Shown here piece after piece: positions 46,225 through 57,048 of a DNA stretch of 64,000 nt. The stretch comes from Aphanothece sacrum FPU1 (GTDB lineage Bacteria > Cyanobacteriota > Cyanobacteriia > Cyanobacteriales > Microcystaceae): contig NZ_BDQK01000017.1 in NCBI RefSeq assembly GCF_003864295.1, forward strand, positions 186,001 through 250,000, given 5' to 3'. A program made the translations under genes and the position numbers. A model generated the notes under the pieces. It saw only the letters and a list, made by a program, of their open reading frames with translations, was not told the DNA's origin and ran no database searches. Within the stretch, counting starts at the first letter, position 1. Each line of letters opens with the position of its first letter.

Positions 46225-49200
46225 TTAGGAAAGGTAGTCTTGCAATGCTTTAACTTCTAAGGGTTGAGTCTGCAAAGATCGAATCGCTGCCACTGTTGCT
46301 TTTGCCCCTGCTATAGTGGTAATAATGGGCAATTTGTAATCTAAAGCAGTGCGTCGAATCATACGACCATCTACTTGTGATTCTTCTCCACTTGGCGTAT
46401 TAATAATAAATTGAATCTGTTTATTTTTGATCCAATCTATCACATGGGGACGACCTTCATGCAGTTTTAATACTACTTCAATGTCATCTATGCCATTCTC
46501 CTCTAAGACCTTTTGTGTCCCAGAAGTTGCCACCACTTTAAACCCTAAAGATATGAGATCTTTAACCACAGGAACCGTTAATATTTTATCCCGATCGCTC
46601 ATTGAAACAAAGACAGTTCCGGTGGTAGCTAAATCAACTCCTGCGCCTATTTCTGCCTTAGCAAATGCTTTACCGAAATCATTATCTATCCCCATTACTT
46701 CACCTGTAGACCGCATTTCTGGCCCTAATAAAGTATCTGCACCTGGGAACTTTTGGAAGGGTAAAACAGCCTCTTTAACGGAAATATGACGGGGTATTAA
46801 TTCCTCTGTTACCCCTAACTCTTCTAAGGTTTTTCCTGACATCACCAAAGAAGCAATTTTAGCTAAAGGTCGTCCAGTTGCTTTAGAAACAAAAGGAACA
46901 GTACGAGATGCGCGGGGGTTTGCTTCTAAGATGTAAACTTGTTCCCCTTGTACCGCATATTGAATATTCATTAAACCCACTACTTTTAAACTCTTGGCCA
47001 AAGCAGTTGTCCAAGTGCGAATGGTGTCCACAACACTAGGAGAAAGGGTGATATAAGGGAGAGAACAGGCCGAGTCACCCGAATGTACCCCTGCTTGTTC
47101 AATATGTTCCATAATGCCACCAATAACCACTTTTCCGGTAGCGTCACATAATGCGTCTACATCCACCTCGATCGCATTTTCTAGGAACTTATCAATTAAG
47201 ATGGGATGATCAGGTTCTACCAGTACCGCATAAGTCATGTACCGTTCTAACTCCTCATCAGAATAGACTATTTCCATGGCCCGTCCCCCTAATACATAAG
47301 AAGGCCGAACCACCACCGGATATCCAATACGAGAAGCAACTACGACAGACTCCTCATAACTGCGAGAAATACCGTTCGCGGGTTGTTTAATGTTGAGATC
47401 ATGTAAAATCTTCTCAAACCGTTCCCGATCTTCCGCAGTATCGATAGAATCAGGAGAAGTACCCCAAATTTTAGTCTGTACCGGACATTCGGTACTGTCC
47501 AGATATTTTTGCAAAGGAACCGCTAATTTTAAAGGTGTTTGACCTCCAAACTGCACAATAACTCCCACAGGGTTCTCAGTTTCAATGATGTTTAAGACAT
47601 CTTCTTTGGTCAAGGGTTCAAAATATAAGCGATCGCTGGTATCGTAGTCCGTAGAAACGGTTTCCGGGTTAGAGTTAACCATGATGGTTTCAAACCCTGC
47701 ATCACTCAAAGAAAAGGCCGCATGACAACAACAATAGTCAAATTCTATCCCTTGACCAATACGGTTTGGCCCTCCTCCTAAAATCATCACTTTGGGTTTA
47801 TCGACAGGAGTGACTTCCGTTTCGCTTGGTTCGTAGGTAGAGTAGAAATAAGGGGTAAAAGCTTCAAATTCAGCAGCGCAAGTATCCACTACCTTATACA
47901 CTGGAATAATGCCTAAACTTTTACGATGGGCCCGTACTTCATCTTCCGTCGTTTTAGTTGCAAAAGCAATTTGGCGATCGCTAAAACCCTTTTGTTTAAA
48001 TAACCGCATTTGTGCAGTAGTTATCTTGTTAAGAGGGTTTTGTTTGATAACCTTTTCTGTTTCAATGAGGTCTTGTAATTTATCCAAAAACCAGATATCA
48101 ATAGCTGTTAATTCGTAAATTTCCTCAACTGTCATGCCTAATTTCATGGCATGATAAATACTATAAACTCTTTCAGGATTAGGACTGCGTAAACTGGCCC
48201 GAACTTGAGATAAAGAAGGTAAGGTTTCTTTCTTGTCGCAACCAAAACCATAACGACCCGTTTCTAAAGATCTTAACGCTTTTTGGAAAGATTCTTGAAA
48301 GGTTCGACCAATGGCCATTGCTTCCCCTACCGACTTCATCTGGGTAGTTAAAACGGGTTGAGAACCAGGGAACTTTTCAAAGGCAAACCGAGGAATTTTT
48401 GTCACTACATAATCAATAGTCGGTTCAAAAGATGCGGGGGTTTGCTTAGTAATATCATTATTGATCTCATTGAGAGTGTAACCTACTGCCAATTTAGCCG
48501 CAATTTTAGCAATAGGAAACCCTGTCGCTTTAGAAGCTAACGCAGAAGAACGAGAGACACGGGGGTTCATTTCAATAACGATGACATCCCCATTAACAGG
48601 GTTAACAGAGAATTGAATGTTAGAACCTCCCGTTTCTACCCCTATTTCCCGGATAATAGCTTGAGAATAGTCTCTTAGACGCTGATACTCTTTATCTGTT
48701 AAAGTTTGGGCAGGTGCTACCGTAATAGAGTCTCCTGTATGTACCCCCATCGCATCAAAGTTTTCGATAGAACAGATAATGACCACATTATCTGCTAAGT
48801 CCCGCATGACCTCTAATTCGTATTCTTTCCAACCTAAAAGAGATTTTTCCACTAGAATTTGAGAGACTGGGGATGAATCTATGCCAAATTGGGCCATCTC
48901 CTCAAATTCTTCTTGGTTATAAGCAATACCCCCTCCAGTACCCCCTAAAGTGAATGCAGGGCGTATAATTAAAGGATAGGAACCGATTTCGATACCGATC
49001 TCTTTCGCTTCATCAAGGTTACTGGCAATACCTGAAGGACAGACAGGAACTCCGATCTTAGCCATCGCTTTTTTGAATAGGTTGCGATCTTCTGCCATTT
49101 CGATGGCCGGGAGTTTGGCCCCGATCAATTCTACATTATATTTATCTAAGACCCCATTTTTGGCTAATGCTACTGCTACATTCAAGGCCGTTTGTCCCCC

Positions 49201-49470
49201 CATTGTCGGTAATAACGCATCAGGCCGTTCTTTAGCAATGACTTTCTCCACCATATCGGGGGTCAGGGGTTCGATATAGGTGCGATTGGCCATGTCAGGA
49301 TCGGTCATAATGGATGCAGGGTTAGAGTTGACCAACACTACCTCATAACCTTCTTCTCGCAAAGCTTTACAAGCTTGAGTACCAGAATAGTCGAATTCGC
49401 AAGCTTGTCCGATTACAATGGGGCCTGCGCCCAAAATTAAGATTTTCTTTAGATCGTTGCGGCGTGGCAT
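46225..49470 (-). CDS. carB: Carbamoyl-phosphate synthase large subunit
   Basis: The protein has 1,081 residues. Two homologous ATP-grasp halves follow each other (first [17 protein letters not shown] at 14-30, second [17 protein letters not shown] near 575), with a C-terminal MGS-like allosteric domain ([14 protein letters not shown]). Ligands such as [18 protein letters not shown] and [18 protein letters not shown] are intact. With CarA it makes carbamoyl phosphate from glutamine, bicarbonate and ATP for arginine and pyrimidines. carA is not in the window. Confidence 0.98.
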   Translation of the reverse strand: MPRRNDLKKILILGAGPIVIGQACEFDYSGTQACKALREEGYEVVLVNSNPASIMTDPDMANRTYIEPLTPDMVEKVIAKERPDALLPTMGGQTALNVAVALAKNGVLDKYNVELIGAKLPAIEMAEDRNLFKKAMAKIGVPVCPSGIASNLDEAKEIGIEIGSYPLIIRPAFTLGGTGGGIAYNQEEFEEMAQFGIDSSPVSQILVEKSLLGWKEYELEVMRDLADNVVIICSIENFDAMGVHTGDSITVAPAQTLTDKEYQRLRDYSQAIIREIGVETGGSNIQFSVNPVNGDVIVIEMNPRVSRSSALASKATGFPIAKIAAKLAVGYTLNEINNDITKQTPASFEPTIDYVVTKIPRFAFEKFPGSQPVLTTQMKSVGEAMAIGRTFQESFQKALRSLETGRYGFGCDKKETLPSLSQVRASLRSPNPERVYSIYHAMKLGMTVEEIYELTAIDIWFLDKLQDLIETEKVIKQNPLNKITTAQMRLFKQKGFSDRQIAFATKTTEDEVRAHRKSLGIIPVYKVVDTCAAEFEAFTPYFYSTYEPSETEVTPVDKPKVMILGGGPNRIGQGIEFDYCCCHAAFSLSDAGFETIMVNSNPETVSTDYDTSDRLYFEPLTKEDVLNIIETENPVGVIVQFGGQTPLKLAVPLQKYLDSTECPVQTKIWGTSPDSIDTAEDRERFEKILHDLNIKQPANGISRSYEESVVVASRIGYPVVVRPSYVLGGRAMEIVYSDEELERYMTYAVLVEPDHPILIDKFLENAIEVDVDALCDATGKVVIGGIMEHIEQAGVHSGDSACSLPYITLSPSVVDTIRTWTTALAKSLKVVGLMNIQYAVQGEQVYILEANPRASRTVPFVSKATGRPLAKIASLVMSGKTLEELGVTEELIPRHISVKEAVLPFQKFPGADTLLGPEMRSTGEVMGIDNDFGKAFAKAEIGAGVDLATTGTVFVSMSDRDKILTVPVVKDLISLGFKVVATSGTQKVLEENGIDDIEVVLKLHEGRPHVIDWIKNKQIQFIINTPSGEESQVDGRMIRRTALDYKLPIITTIAGAKATVAAIRSLQTQPLEVKALQDYLS

Positions 49471-49582
49471 AAGCTGTATTTGTAGAGTTAAATAGAATAA
49501 ACCGACATCATTCTATCTGTTGTTATCCTGCTTTTATGTCTACTCTAATCCTTTATTTAGGTTTAAGGGATTTCTGGTGACG

Positions 49583-49610
49583 GTAGGGGCATAATATATT
49601 ATGCCCCTAC
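49583..49610. repeat. Perfect 28-bp GTAGGG-arm palindrome
   Basis: GTAGGGGCATAATA followed by TATTATGCCCCTAC, an exact palindrome upstream of carB. Confidence 0.9.
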
Positions 49611-49831
49611 AATAACTCTTTAGGCGTAATTTCTGTCGTATTTTCTTCCATTAAAATCTTAATAATTTTAGCAAATTTAGTATTAGGTACAGCAGCAGTT
49701 GCGATGAAGATAATAATATACAATATTATGTTACCATGCCTTAGAATAAAAAAAACTATCTGTCATTATATTCTGAGGAACAACTATTAAATTATGATTA
49801 CTTACCATAAGTAGTCAAACGAGTTACTAAT

Positions 49832-49990
49832 ATGACTGGTAAGAATCTTCAACAACTTAATTCTATCTTTCCTTACAGTCAAAAAATAACCTTCAATCTC
49901 GCCATAGCGACAGACATTCCTAGTCAAGCAATTCCAGCGAATACTTTAATTAAGAATGCCTTTGAAAGATTACATGAACAAGAAAGATAG
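49832..49990 (+). CDS. Possible small protein of 52 residues
   Basis: MTGKNLQQLNSIFPYSQKIT then FNLAIATDIPSQAIPANTLI, ending FERLHEQER. The composition looks protein-like, but there is no clear ribosome site and no family is recognised. The surrounding 49480-50014 region otherwise has no gene. It may be a remnant. Confidence 0.4.
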   Translation: MTGKNLQQLNSIFPYSQKITFNLAIATDIPSQAIPANTLIKNAFERLHEQER

Positions 49991-50014
49991 GCAGAAAATT
50001 AAGATAATCTTAGC

Positions 50015-50788
50015 TTAAATTTCTACTTGAGGATTGTTCGGATCAGCCAGATAATTTGTCATGTCCTCAAATCGGCGTAACTCCACCTTATCAATTGTTA
50101 ATATTTGGGGGTCAGTTCCCAACCATTTATCATTAAAAGAGGCAAGAATATTCGCTAAGTAATCGCGGTCAAGTTCCGAAGGAATTGCATCAAAATACCC
50201 TAAAGTAACATGAGCAGTAAAATGATATTGTTGTTGAACACCTAACCCAATTAAATCAAGATTTTGATAAATTGATTGTCGTAATTTAACAATTTTATCA
50301 TAAGAAGATTCGTTACAAGGAACTAATCCTACTACTAAAGCACGAGGAAAAACCAATAATCCGACCAATTGCCATTGGCTTTTTCCTGTTTCACTGACCA
50401 AGTTTTGGTAAGTTTGAAATCTCTCTCTTAGACAATTTCTTATTTTTTCATGAAAATTCGGATGTTGTTCAACAGAAACTCGATAACCATCATTCCAAAT
50501 TAAATCGGCAACAGTTAAGTGAAAACTTTCTGGTGGCAGGGGAATTAATATTTCTGAGTCAATTTGTTCTAATAATTCTTTCTGTGTTGTTGCCAAATTA
50601 TGATAAAATTCCCTATTTAGATTATCATCTTGATAGAGAGGAGTTATAACCGTATAACCAGGAAAAGGAACAGGTTGACGGTTTTCAAATTTGGGGGATT
50701 TTTGGATATTCTGAAGTTGGGTTTCATAGGTAGGACTTAAGGTCAGTCTTGCTACCCGATTAACATAAGTTTGATAAGTCTCGTCCAA
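50015..50788 (-). CDS. 2H phosphoesterase family protein (DUF1868-like)
   Basis: The protein has 257 residues. Two H-x-T/S motifs define the 2H fold: ESFHLTVADL near 87-96 and FTAHVTLGYF near 190-199. Length and spacing suit DUF1868, whose members may hydrolyse 2',3'-cyclic or other phosphodiester bonds. No membrane segment is seen. It is divergent from holA. Confidence 0.85.
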   Translation of the reverse strand: MDETYQTYVNRVARLTLSPTYETQLQNIQKSPKFENRQPVPFPGYTVITPLYQDDNLNREFYHNLATTQKELLEQIDSEILIPLPPESFHLTVADLIWNDGYRVSVEQHPNFHEKIRNCLRERFQTYQNLVSETGKSQWQLVGLLVFPRALVVGLVPCNESSYDKIVKLRQSIYQNLDLIGLGVQQQYHFTAHVTLGYFDAIPSELDRDYLANILASFNDKWLGTDPQILTIDKVELRRFEDMTNYLADPNNPQVEI

Positions 50789-50856
50789 TTTTTTTTTCCT
50801 CTAATAATTCAACTAACCTGATAATTTTATTGTCTCTAATTTTTAACCATTTTTTT

Positions 50857-51837
50857 ATGCCAATTTATTTGTTTTGGGGAGAAGATGACTTTGCGATCGC
50901 CCAAGAAGTCAATAAACTTCGAGATCGGGTTCTCGATCCCAATTGGAGTCAGTTTAATTATGACAAAATTTCGGGCGATCAGGCAATGGCCACTATTGAT
51001 GCTTTAAATCAAGCTATGACTCCTGTTTTTGGCATAGGAGAACGTTTAATCTGGATAGTGGAGTCTACCGTCACTCAACAATGTCCTGATGATGTCTTCT
51101 CCCAACTTCAGCGCATTCTCCCTGCTATTCCTGAGACTTCCCATCTACTGCTAACCTCTAGTAACAAACCGGATAAGCGGCTAAAATCTACGAAACTATT
51201 AGAAAAATACGCTAAAGTACAAGAATTTTCTCCTATCTCTCCCTGGAATACGGATCAATTAATTAATCAAGTCCGACGTATCGCGCAAGAAATAGGAGTA
51301 AAATTAACTCCGAATGCCAGCCAATTAATGGCAGAATTAGTAGGGAATAATACCAGACAATTGTGGAATGAATTAGAAAAATTACGCCTTTATCATGGCG
51401 ATCAAACTACGGTGTTAGATACGAATATTATCACCACCTTAGTTAATTCTAATACTCAAAATAGTTTACAACTTGCTCAAGCTATTCGCAATGGCCAGAC
51501 GGATAACGCTTTACAATTAATAGCTGATTTAATCTCCCGTAATGAACCTGCATTAAAAATTGTGGCAACTTTAGTGGGACAATTTCGTACCTGGGCTATT
51601 ATTAAGTTAAAAATTGAATCAGGAGAAAAAGACGAAAAAGCGATCGCAGCAGCAGCTGATATTCCTAATCCTAAACGAATTTATTTTTTACGAAAAGAAT
51701 TACAAACTTGTTCAGGTCAACAATTATTAAAAACTTTTCCTCTGTTATTGGGTTTGGAATTTAGTTTGAAACGAGGAGGAGATTCTCTTGAAACGCTACA
51801 AATTAAAGTGATTGAATTATGTCAATTGTTTCAATAG
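50857..51837 (+). CDS. holA: DNA polymerase III subunit delta
   Basis: The ATG at 50857 (MPIYLFWGEDDFAIAQEVNK) is preferred over the TTG at 50830, giving 326 residues. FWGEDDF replaces the usual N-terminal YGED motif; QEFSPISPW, SQLMAELVGNNTRQLWNELEKL and the C-terminal helical domain match HolA. Delta opens the beta clamp in the clamp loader. Confidence 0.92.
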   Translation: MPIYLFWGEDDFAIAQEVNKLRDRVLDPNWSQFNYDKISGDQAMATIDALNQAMTPVFGIGERLIWIVESTVTQQCPDDVFSQLQRILPAIPETSHLLLTSSNKPDKRLKSTKLLEKYAKVQEFSPISPWNTDQLINQVRRIAQEIGVKLTPNASQLMAELVGNNTRQLWNELEKLRLYHGDQTTVLDTNIITTLVNSNTQNSLQLAQAIRNGQTDNALQLIADLISRNEPALKIVATLVGQFRTWAIIKLKIESGEKDEKAIAAAADIPNPKRIYFLRKELQTCSGQQLLKTFPLLLGLEFSLKRGGDSLETLQIKVIELCQLFQ

Positions 51838-51856
51838 ATATTAAAATATATTTTTT

Positions 51857-51921
51857 GTAGGGGTGGGTTATTGGCAACAATTTATGATGTTTACAAATAA
51901 GTTAAATAAACCCACCCTGCC
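51857..51921. repeat. GTAGGGGTGGG inverted-repeat element
   Basis: GTAGGGGTGGGTTATTGGCA ... AAATAAACCCACCCTGCC. It is a diverged relative of the elements at 18577-18635, 30801-30861 and 61865-61926. Confidence 0.65.
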
Positions 51922-51956
51922 TCATTTTCAATCTTGTTATCACCCCGTGAGGCTTT

Positions 51957-52295
51957 TTAGGCTGACTTAGCGAAAGAATTAACCTGAAGACCCTTAAGAG
52001 TTTTAATTAATTCCTCTCGTCCCTGAACACCTTCTAATCGATGAATGATTTGGCCTTGATCAAATAAGATTAAAGTAGGTAAATTTCTTAACCGATAAGT
52101 ATTAGCCAATTTGAAGTTTTCATCAGCGTTGACACTCACGAGTTTTAGGGGGCCATCCCATTCAGACTGTACTTTAGATAATAAGGGATGAATTAATAAA
52201 CATAACCCACACCAAGGGGCCCAAAAGTGGACAAGAACGGGTTGAGAGGATTCTAAAACCGTGGAAGAAAAGGTTTGATCGTTAACTGACAACAT
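51957..52295 (-). CDS. Thioredoxin-family protein with CGLC active site
   Basis: The protein has 112 residues. The active site is HFWAPWCGLCLLIHP, that is CGLC rather than the usual CGPC. The cis-proline loop RNLPTLILFD and the rest of the fold (VNADENFKLANTYRL) are normal. Replacing the active-site proline generally shifts redox potential toward a more oxidising protein. A related group of atypical thioredoxins exists in cyanobacteria, but the subgroup is not assigned here. Confidence 0.9.
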   Translation of the reverse strand: MLSVNDQTFSSTVLESSQPVLVHFWAPWCGLCLLIHPLLSKVQSEWDGPLKLVSVNADENFKLANTYRLRNLPTLILFDQGQIIHRLEGVQGREELIKTLKGLQVNSFAKSA

Positions 52296-52470
52296 GATGA
52301 ATCAGGTCGTGTTATTTAAGTTTTTTATAATACTTGGCACTATGCTACATCCATTTGGATCAACTAACAAAGATAATTTCCCATTAGGGCGCATTTTTTT
52401 GACTAACTGTACTGATTTTTTGCCCGTCAGATGCCACTGCTGCTGAGATCAGCAATTTTCCTAGCTTGGG

Positions 52471-52504
52471 TTAAGGAACGAAACCCAACACAGCACATAG
52501 GTTT
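52471..52504. repeat. Dispersed repeat abutting the oxidase pseudogene
   Basis: GGAACGAAACCCAACACAGC, then ACATAGG, also found at about 16873-16899. Coding similarity of the multicopper oxidase begins right after it. Confidence 0.65.
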
Positions 52505-52521
52505 CCTTTCCTTCGACTTCT

Positions 52522-53610
52522 CAACCCCAATATGATGGTTATGCCCTAGATTTTGTCCCCCCTGACTATTACAAAGATTATCATTATGGTAATGATCGCC
52601 CCGCTACCCTTTGGTATCACGACCATGTGGCAGATTTAACGCGACGCAATGTATCAATGGGACTATTAGGAATGTATATCGTCGAAGATGACTATGAACG
52701 GCAGTTACCCTTACCTAAAGGGGAATATGATGTGCCGTTAATGCTAGAAAGTAAGACATTTGGACTAGACGGTTCGTTGATCCTCAATAATACCAAAAAA
52801 AATACGTTATTTGAGGGTAGTGTCCCTTTGGTCAATGGGGTTCCTTGGCCCCGTATGGGAGTAGCTAACCGTAAATATCGTTTTCGTATTTTAAATGGAA
52901 CGGGTAGTAACTTTTTTCAACTGGCCTTAAGTCGTCAAGAAAATGCTTTGACTGAAGGGGATATTTTGACTGTTATTGGTAATGATGGAGGACTTATTGA
53001 TCAACCTATTCCTATTAGTTCTCCTGAAACTTTAAGGGTATCTATGGCCGAAGGTTATGAAGTGGTAATTGACTTTTCTAAGTATCCCCTCGGAACTCAA
53101 CTTTATCTACAAAATACGGGACTCAAAGAAAGGGTTGATCTTGAAACTCCTGTTAAACCAATCATGCGTTTTGATGTGGTACGTCAAGAAATTGATGATA
53201 GTGAAATTCCGGATCAAATTCGTCCCTTTGAAACGATTTCTATTGATGCAGCTAACCGCGAGCGCACTTTTATCTATGAAAATATTCAGGGAAAATGGAT
53301 GATTAATCAAAAGATGTGGGACGCTAAACGCATTGATTTCCGCGCTAACCCTGGTGATATTGAAATTTGGACACTGGTCAACCCCCAAAAGGGTAAATTA
53401 CATCCTATACATCTTCATGGGGTGGAAGGACAGATTTTAGACCGCAATGGTAAACCACCTTTTCCTTATGAACGAGGATGGAAAGATATCTTTCATGTGG
53501 GTTCCCAAGAAACGGTACGCATTGCCTTAAAGTTTGCCACTAGAGATGGCAGAAAATTAGAAGGAAAGTATATGTTGCATTGTCATCATTTACAACAAAT
53601 TAGATCATAA
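52522..53610 (+). pseudogene. Multicopper oxidase, both ends truncated
   Basis: The open frame runs from QPQYDGYALDFVPPDYYKDY through ATLWYHDHV (a copper H-x-H) to HPIHLHG near 53400 and MLHCHHL near 53575. The N-terminal copper motif and about the first hundred residues are missing, replaced by a dispersed repeat. The C-terminus ends in HHLQQIRS instead of the expected copper-binding continuation. A shorter frame from GTG 52627 is possible but would lack the first sites. Function is probably lost. Confidence 0.85.
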
Positions 53611-53620
53611 ACAAACAATT

Positions 53621-53646
53621 AGGGCATAACAGTGTTATGCCCCTAC
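53621..53646. repeat. GTAGGG-arm palindrome, variant core
   Basis: AGGGCATAACAGTGTTATGC then CCCTAC, eleven bases after the oxidase pseudogene stop. Confidence 0.75.
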
Positions 53647-53696
53647 GGTAATTATCATAATTGGTAGGGATTTAACACTGTTAAATCCTATATGAT

Positions 53697-53867
53697 CTAT
53701 AATTTGCGCTGCTGTAATTTAACTAAACCCAAAATACCCACAGCTAACAAACCAACAATCGTATTAGATTCAGGAACAGATTGTAAAAGAAAAGCCCTGG
53801 TTTCTATTGTTCCATCCGCATTCGTATACGAACCATATCCAACTATTTGCCCGTGATCTAGGAATTA
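53697..53867 (-). pseudogene. C-terminal fragment of a PEP-CTERM protein
   Basis: The minus strand encodes GQIVGYGSYTNADGTIETRA, then VPESNTIVGLLAVGILGLVK and QQRKL before TAG at 53697. This is a PEP-CTERM sorting signal (VPES, hydrophobic helix, basic tail) after a HAF-repeat-like segment. There is no start codon and the rest of the gene is absent. Confidence 0.75.
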
Positions 53868-54230
53868 CTGTTAAATCAGGCTTTTCTCAAAACCTACTTC
53901 AAAGATATTCTCAATAAGAGGGGGAGAACTTGCCTATGAGTTGGGACTACCTTAAAATTGAAACAGACGTGCAGAACTCAACTGAATCATTATCAAAATA
54001 AATGACTCAGCTTTAGTTAATAAGCGTTTCTCTCAGAGCGATGGCAGTCGCTTTAAAGGTTAAGGCTCTAGACAGGTTCTTTTCCTTGAATCTTAGTCTA
54101 GAGCCTTTTTATTTTTATGTCCACTATCTCACTAAAATTTTTATATTGAGAAGTATTCTTAATTAGAGTCAATAATTTTGAGCATAACTTCAGGCATAAC
54201 GAAAAAAACTATAGTGCTAGGGTTGACGGT
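53868..54230. other. Intergenic region with strong hairpin terminator
   Basis: No gene of normal length is seen. A 21-codon frame (MSWDYLKIETDVQNSTESLS) follows GAGGGGGAG near 53920 and may be chance or a remnant. Confidence 0.4.
54062..54115 (+). terminator. Strong intrinsic terminator, 12-bp stem
   Basis: AAGGCTCTAGAC (54062-54073) pairs exactly with GTCTAGAGCCTT (54096-54107), followed by TTTATTTTTA. No annotated gene lies immediately upstream on the plus strand. Confidence 0.85.
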
Positions 54231-54671
54231 ATGGAATATGTAGGAACAACACAAGCAGCAGGACTGTTAGGAATATGTCAGCAACGAGTAAGACAACTGC
54301 TCGCAGAAGGCAGAATCAAAGGAGCCTTTAAAAAAGGAAGGTTCTGGCGAATTCCCTTGTACAATGAGATGCCTCAAATAATTCCCGGCAAACGAGGCCC
54401 CAAGGGAACATGGCGCAAGCGTCCTCAACGAGTTGCCACCTATATTCATGTTAATCAAAAGATTCTTCAACGAAATATCCATCAGAAAAATCCAGAACCA
54501 GCCATCAGCATTCATCGCGGCAATCGCACTATACAATGTCATCAGGTTGATATTCGTGGCGGTTGCAAAGTAATCTATTCTCCAGAAAAACCTAAAAACT
54601 GTGGTGCTAGGGTTTGGATAGAAGTAGACCCATCGGTAGAAGTGATTGGGACAGTATTTGCTAGTGCTTGA
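54231..54671 (+). CDS. Excisionase-like helix-turn-helix DNA-binding protein
   Basis: The protein has 146 residues. Residues 1-45 (EYVGTTQAAGLLGICQQRVR, QLLAEGRIKGAFKKGRFWRI) form a winged-helix excisionase/MerR-type domain. A basic stretch (GKRGPKGTWRKRPQR) follows, then a C-terminal domain with IQCHQVDIRGGCKVIY. No integrase is nearby. A minus-strand frame over the same bases is judged a shadow. Confidence 0.72.
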   Translation: MEYVGTTQAAGLLGICQQRVRQLLAEGRIKGAFKKGRFWRIPLYNEMPQIIPGKRGPKGTWRKRPQRVATYIHVNQKILQRNIHQKNPEPAISIHRGNRTIQCHQVDIRGGCKVIYSPEKPKNCGARVWIEVDPSVEVIGTVFASA

Positions 54672-54688
54672 CATTATTGGGCATTAGC

Positions 54689-55405
54689 TTACCAATACAT
54701 TTGAGTCGTCACTTGCATTAACCAAGGATGACCCCACCACAACAAAGCAATAAATCCGATAATCCCCAAATAAGAAGGACGGACAAATTCCTCCCATTTG
54801 ATGGTTTGACGACCCTGCAATATGGCTAAAAAGGGAATTATAGAGGTTCGTTCCTTAACCTTAAGAAAAGCGTCTTCATAGCGTTTTTTGAGGCGATAAT
54901 CTCCATGCCACACCGCAAACACATGATGAGCAATTAAACCTAAAGACGTGACTAGGGTAAAAGTTGTGCCGATCCAGAGAGTATGGGCAATACACCAGAT
55001 TACTTGTCCAACCATTTGAGGATGACGACAGATCCGCAAAATTCCCGTTTCGTAGAGATGGACTTGCGGTTTAGCGATCGCGGCAATTTCTAAAAGATTA
55101 AAAGTAGCAGGATAGAGGAAAAAGAAGGAAATAGCAGACATTCCCCAGACAAAAGGTTTTATGCCTGGAATACCCTGGACTTGCCATAAAATCAGACCAT
55201 CATAACGATGATTGAAAAAATAGACAATTAAGACAACCGCTAAAGGAATGCTAACCAAAGCAAAGAGAATACGATAGAGTCTGGCCCCTATTTTACTTTC
55301 TCCCCAAAAACGCAAAGCTGCCATACCACTATGAGCGATGGCAAATCCCAATAATAACCCTAATATAATCCAATGACTCGGTGTCAACCAGGTTGGTAGT
55401 CCCAT
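54689..55405 (-). CDS. NnrU family, likely 15-cis-zeta-carotene isomerase (Z-ISO)
   Basis: The protein has 238 residues with six or so hydrophobic helices. HSGMAALRFWGESKIGARLY, NHRYDGLILWQVQGIPGI and TGILRICRHPQMVGQVIWC closely follow plant Z-ISO as I remember it, including the His residues thought to bind haem. It would isomerise the 15-cis bond of the CrtP product before CrtQ. NnrU of denitrifiers is a relative, but the carotenoid role suits this genome. Confidence 0.82.
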   Translation of the reverse strand: MGLPTWLTPSHWIILGLLLGFAIAHSGMAALRFWGESKIGARLYRILFALVSIPLAVVLIVYFFNHRYDGLILWQVQGIPGIKPFVWGMSAISFFFLYPATFNLLEIAAIAKPQVHLYETGILRICRHPQMVGQVIWCIAHTLWIGTTFTLVTSLGLIAHHVFAVWHGDYRLKKRYEDAFLKVKERTSIIPFLAILQGRQTIKWEEFVRPSYLGIIGFIALLWWGHPWLMQVTTQMYW

Positions 55406-55691
55406 TGCGTTTGGTGTTAGTGCTGAAAATGGATCAAAGGGATTTTTTGTCCCTATTTATTATCGTAAAGGAATTTGATACCCGTGTTGTGATACTGTCA
55501 TTTGGAGTAGGAATTAGATATTCTGCGTTAATCCCCTATGATTGAATTTAAGCTAGATTTAAGGTTTACTTTCCTACTTACAGCAGTCGAAGCATAGGTT
55601 AAGACGTTGGTAAAAGCAGCAAACCTTTTTGTATCCGGCTTTTGCCTTTTGCTTAACCAGTTGCGGTATACTCCTTACATTGATAAACCCT

Positions 55692-56693
55692 ATGTCAGAT
55701 ATTCCTTTCACTTTAGATCAATTGCGTATCCTCAAAGCGATCGCTGCTGAGGGAAGTTTTAAACGGGCCGCGGATACTTTATATGTTTCTCAACCTGCCG
55801 TCAGTCTGCAAGTGCAAAACTTAGAAAAACAGCTAAATGTACCGTTATTTGATCGGGGGGGACGTAAAGCTCAATTAACGGAAGCGGGTCATTTATTATT
55901 ATCTTATGGTGAAAAAATTATCACCCTTTGTCAAGAAACTTGTCGAGCGATCGAAGATTTACAAAATCTTCAAGGGGGAACTTTAATAGTCGGAGCATCT
56001 CAAACAACAGGAACCTATTTATTGCCTCGTATGATTGGTTTATTTCGTCAAAAATATCCTGATGTTGCGGTTCAATTACAGGTTCATTCTACTCGTCGAA
56101 CTTCTTGGGGAGTGGCCAATGGACAAGTGGATTTAGCGATTATTGGGGGGGAAGTTCCCTCCGAATTACAAGAAACTTTAAAAATTATTCCCTATGCTGA
56201 AGATGAGTTAGCTTTAATTTTACCGTCTTCTCATCCTTTAGCTAAGGTAGCAACTATTCAAAAAGATGATTTATATCGTCTAAATTTTATTACTTTAGAT
56301 TCTCAATCTACAATTCGTAAAGTTATTGATAAGGTATTAACTCGCTGTGAAATTGATACAAAACGCCTGAAAATTGAAATGGAACTTAATTCAATTGAAG
56401 CGATAAAAAATGCGGTTCAAGCAGGTTTAGGAGTGGCTTTTGTTTCAATCAATGCGATTGAAAAAGAGCAAAAAATCGGAGACATTCATGTAGCTATTAT
56501 TAAGGAAGTAGAAGTTAGAAGAACTTTATCGGTTATTATTAATCCTAATCGTTATCGTTCTAAAGCAGCAGAAGCTTTTATTCAAGAGATTTTACCAGAA
56601 TTTTCTAGTTATCCAGAATTATTAACCTTAGAACAATTTTCTCAAACTCCAACTGATTTTCAGGAGGTAGTTGTGACTCCTCCTCTTGTTTAA
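55692..56693 (+). CDS. rbcR: LysR-type regulator RbcR (Ycf30-like)
   Basis: The ATG at 55692 ([20 protein letters not shown]) matches family starts, giving 333 residues; the frame is open to 55629. The HTH is [20 protein letters not shown]. The effector domain begins [20 protein letters not shown]. The subgroup fits RbcR, which activates rubisco and carbon-uptake genes. NdhR/CcmR-type relatives are an alternative. Confidence 0.87.
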   Translation: MSDIPFTLDQLRILKAIAAEGSFKRAADTLYVSQPAVSLQVQNLEKQLNVPLFDRGGRKAQLTEAGHLLLSYGEKIITLCQETCRAIEDLQNLQGGTLIVGASQTTGTYLLPRMIGLFRQKYPDVAVQLQVHSTRRTSWGVANGQVDLAIIGGEVPSELQETLKIIPYAEDELALILPSSHPLAKVATIQKDDLYRLNFITLDSQSTIRKVIDKVLTRCEIDTKRLKIEMELNSIEAIKNAVQAGLGVAFVSINAIEKEQKIGDIHVAIIKEVEVRRTLSVIINPNRYRSKAAEAFIQEILPEFSSYPELLTLEQFSQTPTDFQEVVVTPPLV

Positions 56694-57048
56694 ATTATCT
56701 CAAAAGTTTTGCAATAATTTATTATATCATGCCTCGTCGTCAAGTTCACGAAGCGAGGGAAACCCTTATAATTTCTAATCTCTAGAACTCTTTTAGAATA
56801 AGCGGTGCAGCCGCACCGCAAGTCAAAAGGTAAAGAGGCGATCATTCGAGTTTGCTTTTATGCCACGCGGTTACTGTTTCAAAGGCTAAGGGATCATATA
56901 GTTTTCTAAGACCCTCCTAAAAAAACCCTGACTCCCACCAGGGGTTTTTACTTGACACAAAGCTTTATTTATGGAGATTATAAGTAGATGGAATGGAATA
57001 TGAGGCTTCATGTAAGCCATTAAAAATTGTTGTTGGGAGAAAACTTTA
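56694..57048. other. Intergenic region upstream of apcF
   Basis: Contains the hairpin GCGGTGC/GCACCGC (56802-56819), the terminator at 56921-56950, and TTGACA at 56952-56957 with TATAAG at 56979, a wide spacing for a standard promoter. apcF control should lie here. A small RNA is possible but not shown. Confidence 0.45.
56921..56950 (+). terminator. Probable intrinsic terminator
   Basis: AAAAACCCTG, ACTCCCAC loop, CAGGGGTTTTTA. It lies about 230 bases after rbcR and 99 bases before apcF. Confidence 0.7.

Noticed and set aside
54267-54674. Minus-strand frame overlapping the excisionase-like gene
   Set aside because: The plus-strand frame has a clear helix-turn-helix; the antisense frame has no recognisable domain.
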